The position numbers and the translations under genes are program-made. The notes beneath the pieces were generated by a model that was given only the letters and a program-made list of their open reading frames with translations, made no database searches and was not told the DNA's origin. DNA of 64,000 nt from Corythucha ciliata (taxonomy: Eukaryota; Arthropoda; Insecta; Hemiptera; Tingidae), in the NCBI GenBank assembly GCA_038030265.1, contig CM075941.1:21886001-21950000 (forward strand), in the 5' to 3' direction. Below are positions 1-10,270 of the stretch, one piece after another (position 1 is the stretch's first letter; each line of letters begins with the position of its first letter).

Positions 1-3000
1 AAGCTGGTTTACTGTAGGGATGAGGAGCGGCCACGAACTGCGCTGCTTCTAAGTCCCGCAGTGAAATTTCTAACTATGCCAGAATTTCTGTGCAGAGATT
101 TGACAGCAGTCATCCTGGAAGCCAAGGACGAGGACCGGACCCGGAGGTGTGTGGTAGCTTCCGCGTACTTCCCGGGGGACGCTGAGGTGACGCCGCCGGA
201 GGAGCTTCAGCGTTTGGTCCTGTACTGCAGCGCGAGGAACCTGCAGCTGATTGTGGGTTGTGATGCGAATGCTCACCATACCATCTGGGGAAGTACAGAT
301 GTCAACGCCAGGGGTGAGTCACTCTTTCAATTTTTGATGACGCATGACCTGGTGGTGATAAATCAGGGCTCGATCCCTACTTTCGTGACAAGTGCGAGGA
401 GTGAGGTCCTGGATGTTACTCTGGCTAGCCAGTTTTTGGCCAATAGTGTCAGAGATTGGAAAGTCATGTCAGAAACATCAATGTCTGACCATAGGCTGAT
501 TTCGTTTGAGGTCGAGTTTCCTAGGGTTAGAAGTACAGAGTATCGGAATCCCAAGAACGCGGATTGGGAGGTCTTTAAGGGGCATCTTGAACAGGAGTTG
601 TCTGAGATGGACCTGGACATTCAGTGCCACGCCGATCTCGATAGGGCGGTGGAGGCGATAAATTCAGCGGTCCTCAGTGCGTATGAGGAAAGCTGTCCTG
701 TTAAGGTGAAGAAGGGGAACAGGGAAGTCCCTTGGTGGAACAACGAGCTGGAGATGCTCAGAAGAGAAACGAGGAGGCTTTACAATAGGGCCAGATCACG
801 TGGGGAGTGGGAGGCTTATAGGCACTCCCTCACGGAGTATAACAAGGCCCTTAGGAAAGCAAAGCGGGCCACGTGGAGGACCTTCTGTGAGGGGATGGAG
901 AATGTGTCCGTTATGGGCAGACTACAGAGGGTCCTGTCCAAAGAGAGCCCGGGCCAAATTGGTCTAATAAAAAAGGCAGATGGGGCGTATACCGAGAGCG
1001 CTAAAGAGACCCTGGAGGTCCTCCTGCGAAGTCATTTTCCTGATTCCAGGGATGCAGGGGCCTCAGATGTTCAGGGCGAAGTGGTGGCTGACTGCCAGCC
1101 AGCAAATAATGCAATATGGAGCGCATCGGGGAAATTGTTTACGCCCGCGAAAATTAAATGGGCTATCGGCTCATTTAAGCCCTATAAATCTCCTGGGCCG
1201 GACGGGATATTCCCGGTCATGTTACAGCGTGGCCTGGAGGTCCTGGAGCCGCGTCTCAGAAGGATATTTAGGGCAAGTTATGCATTATCGTATATACCGA
1301 AGGCATGGAGGGAGGTCAGGGTTGTGTTCATTCCTAAGTCGGGAGCAAACTCCTCGGCCCAGGCAAAGGCGTACCGACCCATAAGCCTCATGTCCTTCCT
1401 CCTTAAAACAATGGAAAAGGTAATTGGCCTGGATATCAAGGACGGTTGCCTTAAAATTAAACCAATCCAGAGGGGGCAGCATGCCTACCAGGCGGGCAAG
1501 TCTACTGAGACCGCCCTAAACGAACTGGTGGGTAAGGTTGAGAAATCTCTGGAGGCGAAAGAAACTGCGCTGGGCTGCTTCCTGGACATAGGTGGTGCTT
1601 TTGATAACACCACCTATGACTCTATGGAGGCTGCAGTAAGGAGCAGAGGTGTTGATCCATCTTCAGTGAAATGGATCAAGGGGATGCTGGAATGCCGCGT
1701 CGTGACTTCGGAGCTGGGAGGGGAGACTGTTTCCGTGTTGCCCTCAAGGGGGTGTCCCCAGGGGGGTGTGCTCTCTCCTTTGCTCTGGTTGCTCGTGGTG
1801 GACGAGCTTCTCGCTATCCTAAAGGAGCAGGGTTATGAGGTAGTTGGTTACGCGGATGACCTTGCGATTCTAGTTAGGGGCAAATTTGATGATACCATAT
1901 CCAGTAGGATGCAGGGTGCCCTTAACATAGTGCAGCGATGGTGCAGCAGGCATGGTCTCAGGGTTAACCCTGAGAAGACCACCCTTGTTGCGTTTACCAG
2001 GCGGAGGAAGCTGGCATTAAAGGTAGTTCGACTGAATGGAGAAGTGTTGAAAGTAGGAAAAGAAGTCAAGTACCTTGGAGTTACCCTGGATCAGGGGCTC
2101 AAATGGACCTCGCATGTCAAGAGGGTGCTGAATAAGGCCACGTTCGCATTGTGGGCTGGTCGGAAAATGTTTGGCAAAACATGGGGTCTAAAGCCAAAAA
2201 TGGTGTTGTGGCTGTATACAGCCGTTGTTAGGCCTATCGTCACCTATGGCTCACTCCTATGGTGGCAGAAGACGAAACAAGGGACAGTCCAGGCCTTGCT
2301 GAGTAAGTTGCAGCGCCAGGCCTGTCTTGGAGTAACGGGTGCTATGCATTCGTGCCCGACGGCAGCCATGGAGGTGTTACTGGACATGCCTCCCCTGCAC
2401 TTTCATGTGCAGGCGACCGCATATATGGCGGCGGTGAGACTGCTGCGGGCGGAGTACGTGAAGCGGGGTGTCCAGGTTGGGCACTTGCGTGTTCTGGAGG
2501 AAGTTGCATGTAGTGAGGCGGCTGAAGTCGTTACGGATCTCATGCATGTGAGGATGGATTTTGAGAAACCCTTTAAGGTCGACATAGGCAACCGCGACCT
2601 TTGGGATAAGGGTTTGCCGAGGTTTAAGCCCGGCACGCAAGTATGGTATACTGATGGATCTGTGAAGGATGGGGGTGCTGGCATTGGGGTCTTTGGCCCC
2701 AGGCTTCAGCATTGGGAGTCCCTTGGGACGACCGCCACCATCTTTCAGGCGGAGATCTATGCTATAGAAGCCTGTGCGCGGAAGATTAGTGAGAGGGGTC
2801 TCCGGAAAGCGAAGATCTTTATCCTGTCTGACAGCCAGGCGGCTCTTAAAGCCCTAGGCTCAAGCGTCGTGAATTCGAAGCTAGTTTGGGGATGTCTTGA
2901 AGCCCTCAGGCCTGTGGCAACGGCAAACAGCCTTACTTTGATGTGGGTGCCGGGTCACAAGGGGTTTGAGGGGAATGAAATGGCTGATCAACTCGCGAAG

Positions 3001-3471
3001 AGAGGATCAGAGATGCCTTACGTGGGCCCGGAGCCAAGTCTCGGGGTCACGAAGTCCTTCACGAAGAGGCAGGTGCAGGCGTGGTTGGACGAGAGGCATC
3101 GTGAACACTGGGTTAGACAACCAGGTCTCAGGCAGGCCAAGCTCTTTGTCACTCCAAAGGGACGATCGGAGAAGGGCCTGATCTCTCTGAGCCGAGGAGA
3201 CCTTAGAATCTTGGTGGGACTGCTAACGGGACATTGTGCCCTTCGATATACACTCAGACTAATGGAGAAGTCTGACACGGACATTTGCAGATTTTGCGAC
3301 CTGGCCGTGGAAACAGCAGAGCACGTGCTGTGTGAGTGCCAGGCTCTGGGGCGGTTACGCTTTCAACATCTTGGAAATGATGTGCTTCACCCGGAGGACA
3401 TCTCCAGGATGGCTACGGGAAATATCCTCAACTTCGTTAAGGAGTGGTGGTGGAGGACGCTTGAAAACTAG
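1..3471 (+). CDS. LINE (non-LTR retrotransposon) ORF2, 5' end outside window
   Basis: The frame is open from base 1 with no stop until TAG at 3469-3471, so the start lies outside the window; residue numbers below count from the GTG at 61. The protein copies element RNA into DNA at a nicked target. An APE-type endonuclease C-terminal half is visible (D68, N70, H72-H73 of the DxNAHH motif; SDH at 142-144). The reverse transcriptase follows, with LDIGGAFD, the GCPQGGVLSPLL block and the catalytic YADD at about 597-600. An RNase H domain has all four acidic residues (D865, E898, D924, D976). A C-terminal CCHC knuckle uses C1076, C1079, H1088 and C1093. RNase H plus this knuckle fits the R1/I/LOA group of arthropod LINEs; the clade is not settled. 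No frameshift or stop is visible, so the copy is young or possibly still competent. About 90 endonuclease residues and ORF1 lie off the left edge. Confidence 0.95.
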   Translation, partial: KLVYCRDEERPRTALLLSPAVKFLTMPEFLCRDLTAVILEAKDEDRTRRCVVASAYFPGDAEVTPPEELQRLVLYCSARNLQLIVGCDANAHHTIWGSTDVNARGESLFQFLMTHDLVVINQGSIPTFVTSARSEVLDVTLASQFLANSVRDWKVMSETSMSDHRLISFEVEFPRVRSTEYRNPKNADWEVFKGHLEQELSEMDLDIQCHADLDRAVEAINSAVLSAYEESCPVKVKKGNREVPWWNNELEMLRRETRRLYNRARSRGEWEAYRHSLTEYNKALRKAKRATWRTFCEGMENVSVMGRLQRVLSKESPGQIGLIKKADGAYTESAKETLEVLLRSHFPDSRDAGASDVQGEVVADCQPANNAIWSASGKLFTPAKIKWAIGSFKPYKSPGPDGIFPVMLQRGLEVLEPRLRRIFRASYALSYIPKAWREVRVVFIPKSGANSSAQAKAYRPISLMSFLLKTMEKVIGLDIKDGCLKIKPIQRGQHAYQAGKSTETALNELVGKVEKSLEAKETALGCFLDIGGAFDNTTYDSMEAAVRSRGVDPSSVKWIKGMLECRVVTSELGGETVSVLPSRGCPQGGVLSPLLWLLVVDELLAILKEQGYEVVGYADDLAILVRGKFDDTISSRMQGALNIVQRWCSRHGLRVNPEKTTLVAFTRRRKLALKVVRLNGEVLKVGKEVKYLGVTLDQGLKWTSHVKRVLNKATFALWAGRKMFGKTWGLKPKMVLWLYTAVVRPIVTYGSLLWWQKTKQGTVQALLSKLQRQACLGVTGAMHSCPTAAMEVLLDMPPLHFHVQATAYMAAVRLLRAEYVKRGVQVGHLRVLEEVACSEAAEVVTDLMHVRMDFEKPFKVDIGNRDLWDKGLPRFKPGTQVWYTDGSVKDGGAGIGVFGPRLQHWESLGTTATIFQAEIYAIEACARKISERGLRKAKIFILSDSQAALKALGSSVVNSKLVWGCLEALRPVATANSLTLMWVPGHKGFEGNEMADQLAKRGSEMPYVGPEPSLGVTKSFTKRQVQAWLDERHREHWVRQPGLRQAKLFVTPKGRSEKGLISLSRGDLRILVGLLTGHCALRYTLRLMEKSDTDICRFCDLAVETAEHVLCECQALGRLRFQHLGNDVLHPEDISRMATGNILNFVKEWWWRTLEN

Positions 3472-3597
3472 CGTCTTTCTTGGCAGGGCAACCTGAGGGG
3501 ACACCACAATAGATCTTATAGGTCGAGTTTGGTAGGAGATAGTTTCTTCTGGGCTTCCCTCCCCGTTTAATAAAATAAAAAAATAAAAAAAAAAAAT
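3472..3597 (+). other. LINE 3' UTR and A-rich tail
   Basis: Short untranslated region after the ORF2 stop, ending in AATAAA-like units and an A-rich tail at about 3569-3596. This is the expected 3' terminus of a LINE copied from a polyadenylated or A-rich RNA. The left flank is missing, so a target-site duplication cannot be checked. Confidence 0.8.
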
Positions 3598-3941
3598 GCT
3601 TTGATAGACCAGTGGGGGCGGGATTTCTATTGCAACGTTACCGTGTCCGATCCCGATTGGGACTGTTTCCCTGTTGCCTGATAAGGCTGCATACAAGTAC
3701 TACTCCCGCCCATTATACCCTCACTGTTTAACGCGCAAAGTATTTGTATTCGAATTTTAAATTAAATTTATAAAAATACTAGTGATTTTACAATTTTGAA
3801 ATTCGAGGAAAGTCAAAATATAAATTAAGACTCAACTGGTCTGGTCTCCGCTAACCGCTTGTAAAACGGTAAGATGATAATGTGCGAGGGGTAGTAATTG
3901 TATGCCCCCAAGCCTACGCAGGTCCATTAATTTGTAGGTAC
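3598..3941. other. No gene seen
   Basis: AT-rich flank to the right of the LINE tail. I see no coding frame or clear repeat. Confidence 0.5.
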
Positions 3942-5197
3942 TCAAGTAATTGATATTATCAATCGGAGCGCATAGTCGTGTGGTACTTTGTTATTATTTT
4001 ATTGTTACGTTATAATATCACTTTGGAACGCATTGCTAACATTTGTTTTTCAATAAACGAAAAATGCGCAGTAAAGTTAACGGTAAAATTTGAAAAACAT
4101 AAAAATTTAAATTTTATCGGTGATTTGTCAACTCAGCATATTGTTATACAGGGTGGATCCGTATAAGCGTGACAAAAATTTTTGGGTAAAACTACGTTTT
4201 AAAAGTGGAGTAAAATGGTACCTTCGGAAGTGTCCTACGTCGATCCGTTCCGGAGTTACGATTTTTTTTGTGTTTTAAAAAGTAACCAATACTTGCTTCA
4301 AAAAAGCTGCAATTTCTCGACTTATATTGCACCAAATCCAAAAACTGATGCCATTTTCGGAAAGTACGGAACATTTCCTCTAGGATAGAGGACATTTTAT
4401 TGCTTGAAATAGTCGTCAACATCCAGAAATCTGGCATTTTTTCCGTAAATTTACGTAGCCTCCAAAATTTGTCCGTTTTACGAAAAGTCGCTATACCCAA
4501 ACGGCTTCCTCAACAGACTTTCGATGTATCACAAAAACTTCTTCGTCTTGTAAACTTCCTTTTGGGGTGTTCACATTTCATGTTACCACTGACGTTTCTC
4601 ACGAAAACGTCACGAGAATGCACAAAAACCGTGTTTTTACGGAACATGGGCCATAGCCTAGGGTATTCATGAAGGGTGCAGGAAGATCGGCAATAAGTGA
4701 TATCTTACCATGGAAAAATAATTACACAAGAAACACTACAACACGAGACAAGGCTTAAAGGGACTGTAAAGGAAGCTCCCGAGCTTCCTTAGAGTTATCA
4801 TAACCAGCAAATAACATTCTTTAAAGGAACCACGAAGGTAAAGGTGGCTTTGTGAATACAATTACAGTTCCTTAGCCAATGCGGAAAAGGTTGGTTTCTG
4901 AATACAAATTCCTGCTATAAGGAGCCACAAAGGTTAAGGTCTCGTAAAGGTGCGTTTCTGAATACGGCCCTATAACGTAACAATAAAATAACAAAGTACC
5001 ATCCGACTATGCGCTCAAATTTCGGAATTTGTTCAAAATCCGGTGTTTGGCCTTAGAGGTGAAGCGGTAATGCTGATGAGGGGCACCGGGAATGGGCCCG
5101 AAATGCATTCTTTAAAAACACCATGGCTGCATGGTTCAAAAAAAAAGTTTATGGTCTACAAGACTATGCGCTACAATTGGTAATATCAATTACCTTG
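3942..5197. mobile_element. Non-autonomous DNA transposon with ~37-bp TIRs
   Basis: The left end (3942-3980) and the reverse complement of the right end (5158-5197) match at roughly 35 of 40 positions, both starting CAAG(G)TAATTGATATTA. A second inverted pair lies inside (about 3966-4015 against 4968-5022). The 1.26 kb body has no convincing transposase. An ACAGGGTGGATCC motif at about 4149 may be the end of another element. The short reading frame at 4400-4672 matches no family I recognise. No clear target-site duplication is seen. Confidence 0.55.
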
Positions 5198-5471
5198 CAT
5201 TTTTATTTATTTATTTTAGAAAACCTCCCGCCATGACCTTTTATTCAGGCGCCATTTACACTTGGATCACAAGCAACTTTGGATCGAGTATTCATCGATC
5301 ATTTTGATTTTTGTGATCCGAACTCAAGAGGTATGGACAAGCCTTGCTCAGTGGCGCCGAAAGGTTTCGATGAGGCGTAGCAGTACTTTTAAAACGTCCG
5401 ACCCACACCTATGAGACCCTTCCACCCTTATGGTGTCACGACAACACACCGTACTGCCATCCGCCAGTTAG

Positions 5472-5735
5472 CTATCGCGACGGTTCAAAGCCACGGCAAT
5501 GACTCCAGTAGCGAAGAGGCAAGCCATAATTCCCACTCTTCTGAGGAAGGTCACCACCACAACCACGACGGTAATCAACACCATGGTGCCGCCGGTGCCA
5601 GTGGAGGAACGGTCGCCGGTGGTCAAGTTGTTGCCGACGACGCCCACGCGAAAACAGCTACGAAAGTTTGATGAGGGCGAGGGGGTTGTCGGTGAAGAAA
5701 GCATGTCGGTTTTACGGTAGTTGATTCAATAAAGT
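5472..5735 (+). CDS. Possible terminal exon or retrocopy end, unrecognised
   Basis: This GC-richer patch is open in one frame from 5472 to TAG at 5718-5720, with AATAAA at 5728-5733 just downstream. The frame encodes a Thr-run, then a basic/acidic tail ending near KQLRKFDEGEGVVGEESMSV. An overlapping frame (5411-5671) gives a His/Ser-rich peptide and is probably a shadow. The stop followed closely by a poly(A) signal suggests a 3' exon or a retrocopied gene end. No domain, splice acceptor or start can be confirmed. It may be chance. Confidence 0.2.
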
Positions 5736-6203
5736 CATCGAGAATGTGTTTCATCTCGATCCACGTAAAGACTTATTCATCAAGCCACACAATGAAATGC
5801 GTGAGAAAAGGACGCTCCAAAACAAGGGGGCGGACCATCGAAACGAATTCTCGATCATACCACGTTCTCGATCATCCGCACGAATTTCCCTGCGGGCGAC
5901 AGACAATTAGTCAACAGCCCTGGCAGTAAAAGTCCAAGGATGAGCTTCGACCCAGTCAGACCACGACGTTGGAAATTGGCCCGCTTTAGAGTCGAGAAAA
6001 TCGGCTGAAAGGGCTGAAAATCTCAGGGCGCCCCCAAATCACAATGCCACCTGTGAAGACCCGACAGGCCTGGGCAGGCGCGGGGCGTTCAGTATATCTC
6101 GTTCAGATTCATGTTGAGAGGGGGAGGGGCGTTTGGAACCTTTCTGACGGCGGCATTTCCAAATTTCTTTCTAGTATATTCCCCAGAAAACAATGTGGAA
6201 ACA
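5736..6203. other. No gene seen
   Basis: Unique-looking sequence with only short frames. I see no repeat or RNA gene. Confidence 0.4.
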
Positions 6204-6385
6204 GAATTCTAGGAGAAAATTATTGAACCGTCTACCATGTTCATTTTTTTAAAACATTGATGCGCATTTCGGAGCGACCCCCGCTCCCTCATCAGCACAA
6301 ATAAAACAGTTGTAAGGTAGTGTCAGTTGTAAGGTGGAGTTCATTTTGTTTTATTTGTGATGATGAGGGAGTTGCGGGGTAGTTC
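6204..6385. mobile_element. Foldback element, copy 1 (family also at 62.9 kb)
   Basis: It begins GAATTCTAGGAGAAAATTAT and contains GCGCATTTCGGAGCGACCCC and CTCCCTCATCAGCACA, which recur at 62954-63385. Its right arm (about 6332-6385) is the inverted partner: GGAGTTCATTTTGTTT, then TGATGAGGGAG. This copy lacks the MITE found inside the 63 kb copy, so it is close to an empty-site reference. Confidence 0.7.
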
Positions 6386-6439
6386 AATTTCACCCCCGAT
6401 TTTTAGACTTACCTGAATAGGCTCACAGGACCCCAGTGC

Positions 6440-7335
6440 TTTTGGCTTTTGAACTCCGAAAAACAAAAATTACGAGAGGTTTGCTCTAAAAAACCCCAAT
6501 TTTGCTATACCCCAGCTATACCCCAATTTTGGGGTATAGCATATCAAAAAAACAAACAAAATCGCAGATTTTGCTACATCAACTACAAAATTTTGCGTGA
6601 ATGGGTGAATACACCCCACGGATGTGGATCTGTACAGGAAATAAAGCCTCCCTGCATTCAGGTTTGCTGCACCCACTTCGGCGACGGAATACCCTTAAAA
6701 CCCTATTCCCTGCCCTACCATTATAAAATCGACTATATATTGACCAAATGCGTGGCCTGAACAAAGTCACACCGACTAATCCAGGCCTAAAATTGCGAAT
6801 CTGACACAATTTGCCAGAAGAATGACTATATAAATTTACGATTTGCACCATGAACATGCTTCAACTGATGATATCCGTGCCCTGAAAATGACCAATCCGT
6901 TTATTAGCTCTCCAAAAAGCCGAAATGACTATTAGCTTCATAAAAATTACTATCTAAAAATGACGCCATAAAAACACCCAAGCTAACAATATCCATTGCC
7001 TGAGAATGACCCAACGGACCATTATAGCGCTCGAAAAAATAGTCTGACTGACTATTAGCCTCTTGAAAATCGCTGAACTGACGATTCGGGACCTAGAAAT
7101 AGGCAAAGCAAATGTCAGGCCAATTAATCGCCAAAATTACCAATCGCTCTACGAAAATGGCCAAACAGGCGATTCGTACCATGAATATCTTAGCTTAAAC
7201 GTACGAAATCCAGACCCTGAAAATGACCAAACCAAAAAAAATGGCCAAACAAATTGTACACTCCTTAAAAATGGCAAAAATGGTGACACGTGTGCTAAAA
7301 AATGTTTTTTAAACGTTTCATTGCTACTTGGGTAG
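6440..7335. repeat. Degenerate short-period tandem repeat
   Basis: Phrases such as AAAATGACCAATCC and AAAATGGCCAAACA return every 30-40 bases with heavy drift, mixed with 'cc-caattttgg' phrases at 6490-6540. The reading frames here (for example 6449-6760 and 7063-7335) have repeat-like composition and are not believable genes. It resembles the satellites at 22.5, 29.9 and 54 kb. Confidence 0.5.
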
Positions 7336-7379
7336 CTATAGTGGTACAGCGAGAGGTGATATAGAGAAAAACTCCAATC

Positions 7380-7936
7380 CACAGCTAAATTTGAGAAAAA
7401 TCACTAATACAATTACGTAATTTTTAGCGGATAAATTGAGAAAACACGCTAATCCACGGATAAAGTGTACAAGAAAATCACTAATTCACGGCTAAAAAAG
7501 AGAAAAAAGCCATTTCATGCCTAAAATCAAGAAAAATCGCTTATTAGTGAATGAATTAAGAAAAAGCTCTGTTCCGTAGATAAGGTGTGAAGAAACGCTA
7601 ATAAACAGCTGAAATTAAAAAATTCATTAATTCACGGATAAAACTGTGAAAAACGCCAATTCACGGCTCAAATTGAGAAAAGATTATAATTCGTCCTCAG
7701 GTAACTTTGTGGCCAAAGTTGTGGAAAAGTGCTAATTGACGGCACAGATTGAAAAAAATGTGTCAATTCACGTGAAAAATTGTGACAAATTTCTTATTAG
7801 AGGCTAAAATTGAGAAAAAACATTAATTCGCGACTGAATTTGGGAAATTGTTAATGCGCGGCTAAAATTGTGGGAAGGGGTAATCGGCGTCTTAAAACAG
7901 CAAAAAATGATAATTCATGGCTAAAATTTATTTTAT
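7380..7936. repeat. Degenerate ~35-bp satellite, first block
   Basis: The phrase 'taattcacggctaaaat' followed by 'tgagaaaaa' returns about every 35 bases with many substitutions and indels. The same phrase resumes at 8480-8620, so the array seems to have been split by a MITE (7940-8087) and about 390 further bases. Confidence 0.65.
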
Positions 7937-7939
7937 TTA

Positions 7940-8087
7940 GGCTCATTTTCACCAGCAAAATTGATCTCGTTTAAAGTTGATCGCGATTAGTTGCCAATGA
8001 CGACCCATATGAATTCTGATATAAGTGTTTACATTGTAATCGTGATTAGTTGTTGATCGTGGTTTAAGAAGTTGGTGAAATCGGGCC
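7940..8087 (-). mobile_element. 148-bp MITE, TTA-flanked (family A copy 1)
   Basis: Ends GGCTCATTTTCACCA and TGGTGAAATCGGGCC form terminal inverted repeats. TTA flanks both sides (7937-7939, 8088-8090). It is nearly identical to copies at 54281 and 63084. The three-base TTA/TAA duplication fits PIF/Harbinger-mobilised MITEs. Confidence 0.85.
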
Positions 8088-8090
8088 TTA

Positions 8091-8620
8091 TTTGTTAGCA
8101 AAAGTTCATTTATAAGCGAGAAAAAGTTTACAATGAAAAACAAACCAAGCCCACCAAAGAATAAGTTGACATAACTTGTGCTCTTCGGTCCAGAAGAGCC
8201 ATCAGAGAGAGAGAGAGAAAAAAACCTTATTGAGCTAAAAACACATCTTAAAAAAATCACAACTCCTTTTTTCAGGTTGTTTCTCCGCACACTTTCTCTC
8301 CTTCTTCTTCCCTTTGGGAGCTAATACTCAACCATGTTTGCAGTTTTTTATTCCGTACGCATTTCGGGCACAATAAAGTAGCCCCTCTTGCCCTCTTTCC
8401 TTGTTTGCTCGTTTTCCTGTCCTCGCTTGTGACTACGACCTAGAGCCGCCCTGCCGCCTCAACGACGAAAGAGTCCAGTTCGGGGGATTTTTCTCAATTT
8501 TAGCGGCAAACTGTTAATTTACGCTGTTAAAATTGGGAAAAAATCACTAATTCACCGATAAAATGGGGGAAAAACGACAATTGACTCAAAGTCGATTGAA
8601 AAAATCGAAAATTTATGTCG
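8091..8620. other. Unassigned spacer, then satellite resumes
   Basis: 8091-8480 has no gene; it holds a GA run near 8206-8220 and pyrimidine-rich stretches. From 8480 the 'tcactaattcaccgataaaa' phrase of the 7.4 kb satellite returns. Confidence 0.45.
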
Positions 8621-8656
8621 AAAAAACAAGTGATTTTTTCCCTTTTTAGCAGCGAA

Positions 8657-10270
8657 TACAGGGTGTTTGGTAAGTCGACGGCAATAATGCAGGGGGTTTA
8701 TCTAGGTCCAAAATGGATCAAAAAAGTCCATATAAACATAGGTCTGATTTCCAACCGTTTTCGAGATAATCAATATTTTAGTATTTTTAGCCATAACGTT
8801 GGTTTTATTGCATTCAGCGCTTATGAGTCGAGAACAGTTGCACGTACATGAAATCTGAGGGCACTACCGAAAAGAGCAGACATTTTTCAGTGGGAATGGT
8901 GGGTGGTTGGTCCAGTTATCCCCGAAAGTAGCCGCACTTTTCCAGTAACCAGTCAGATTGTGGAGATTTGTTCTGATTTTATGCAGTTTAGCCGTAACTT
9001 GATTGCACGGTAGCGAATCTTTAAATGCCTTCCAGGTTTCGCAAATTTCACAAAAACTTGCCTCATTAGTGAGGATCAAAGTACCAAACTCAGATTATCG
9101 CACCTCTTTGTAAAAGTTTGAAGAAATGAACACATTTCCAGCGAAAAGTGTTTGTTTGAGTGTTCTTTGCAAAAGGCCTTTGCGAAGAAATGAAGGGGAA
9201 AAAATTGAATTAAACACACTACTTCTTATTTAAAATGAAAATAAAACTTTATTTAGGCCTTAATCAAGGTCAGCGATGCAAAATAAAAACTTCCCGTAGT
9301 GTATTTGAACTTTATTCAGAACGATTTGCATCATTCAATGCAAAATCTGGGGGAAGATGTTCGTCGAAGCCTTATTCTTAACATGATCGTGCCCCCCCCC
9401 CATAATTGATCGAATTTCGCCAGCATTTGGATAGAAGTTATGATATGTGGATATGACGAGGGGGTTCAATTCCACTACCACTTCGATTGGCGGACATGGC
9501 GCCCATGGATTTCCACGGGTTTGGTAACAGACCGTGTTTACCGCATCAGGAGGAGCTTCGAAGAAAGATTACAGGAGCTTTTGAGGCCCTTCGAGCCGAC
9601 ATTTCTCCTCGCGTGACAGTGGGTGCCACGAGAAAAAGGGCAAGAGCCAGCCCAAATGGAGGACATTTTGAAAATGTATTGTAAAAAAAGAAGTTTTAGA
9701 TAATGTATTTGTTATTTTATTTACTAATTGTTATGAATTGGTGCAATAAACGCTACGAAATGTTTTTATTTTGCATCACTGACCACGATTAGACCTACGA
9801 GAAGCTTCACTATCATTTTAGGAGAAATAATAGTGTGCTTGATTCCATTTTTCACTTTCATTTATTCACAAAGGCCTATTGCAAAGAACGCCCTAAAAAG
9901 CACTTTTAGCTCGAAATGTGTTCGTTTTTCCAGACTTTTACGAACGGGTGCGATGATCTGGGTTTGGTATTTTGACCCTCACTAATCAGGCAAGTTTTTG
10001 TGAAATTTGCCAAACCTGGATAGCATTTCAAGATTCGCTATCATGCATTCGAGTTACGGCTAAACTGCCTAAAATCTGTACAAATCTCCACAATCTGACT
10101 GGTTACTGGAAAAGTGCGACTACTTTCGAGGATAACTGGACCAATTCCTACTGAAAAAAGTCTGCTCTTTTCCTTAGTGCCCTCAGATTTAATGTACGTG
10201 TAATTGTTCTCGACTTATAAGCGCTGAATTTAATAAAACCAACGTTATGGCTAAAAATACTAAAATATCG
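8657..10270. mobile_element. Foldback Tc1/mariner-type transposon with ~530-bp arms
   Basis: The left end reads TACAGGGTGTTTGG, a terminus typical of Tc1/mariner-type elements. The arms at about 8771-9305 and 9741-10270 are inverted copies of each other along their length; the right copy lacks the outer ~110 bases, so the right end looks truncated. Both arms keep short frames with related peptides (for example ASFCEIC..W), but these follow from the inverted DNA, not from two genes. The spacer holds a transposase remnant. Confidence 0.75.
9412..9684 (+). pseudogene. Tc1/mariner-type transposase, C-terminal remnant
   Basis: Read in one frame, the segment gives YDMWI, a TGA stop at 9454-9456, then RGGSIPLPLRLADMAPMDF and, at the end, GGHFENVL before TAA at 9682-9684. 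In intact members of this family the matching stretch is rWIGRGG, PxRSPDLTPLDFF, a helical LKxxI region, and a GGHFEHL-type ending. The catalytic last Asp region is recognisable, but the first two catalytic residues and the DNA-binding domain are absent. It is dead: truncated, with an internal stop. It sits in the loop between the two long arms, as expected for the internal region of a long-TIR transposon. Confidence 0.7.

Noticed and set aside
980..1384. 134-codon frame inside the LINE
   Set aside because: Out-of-frame shadow of the RT coding sequence.
5411..5671. His/Ser-rich 86-codon frame
   Set aside because: It overlaps a better frame that ends just before AATAAA; the His-rich reading comes from CAC/CAT-rich composition.
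8864..10154. Two similar short peptides (ASFCEIC...) as a duplicated gene
   Set aside because: They are read from the two inverted arms of one foldback; similarity is explained by the DNA arms.
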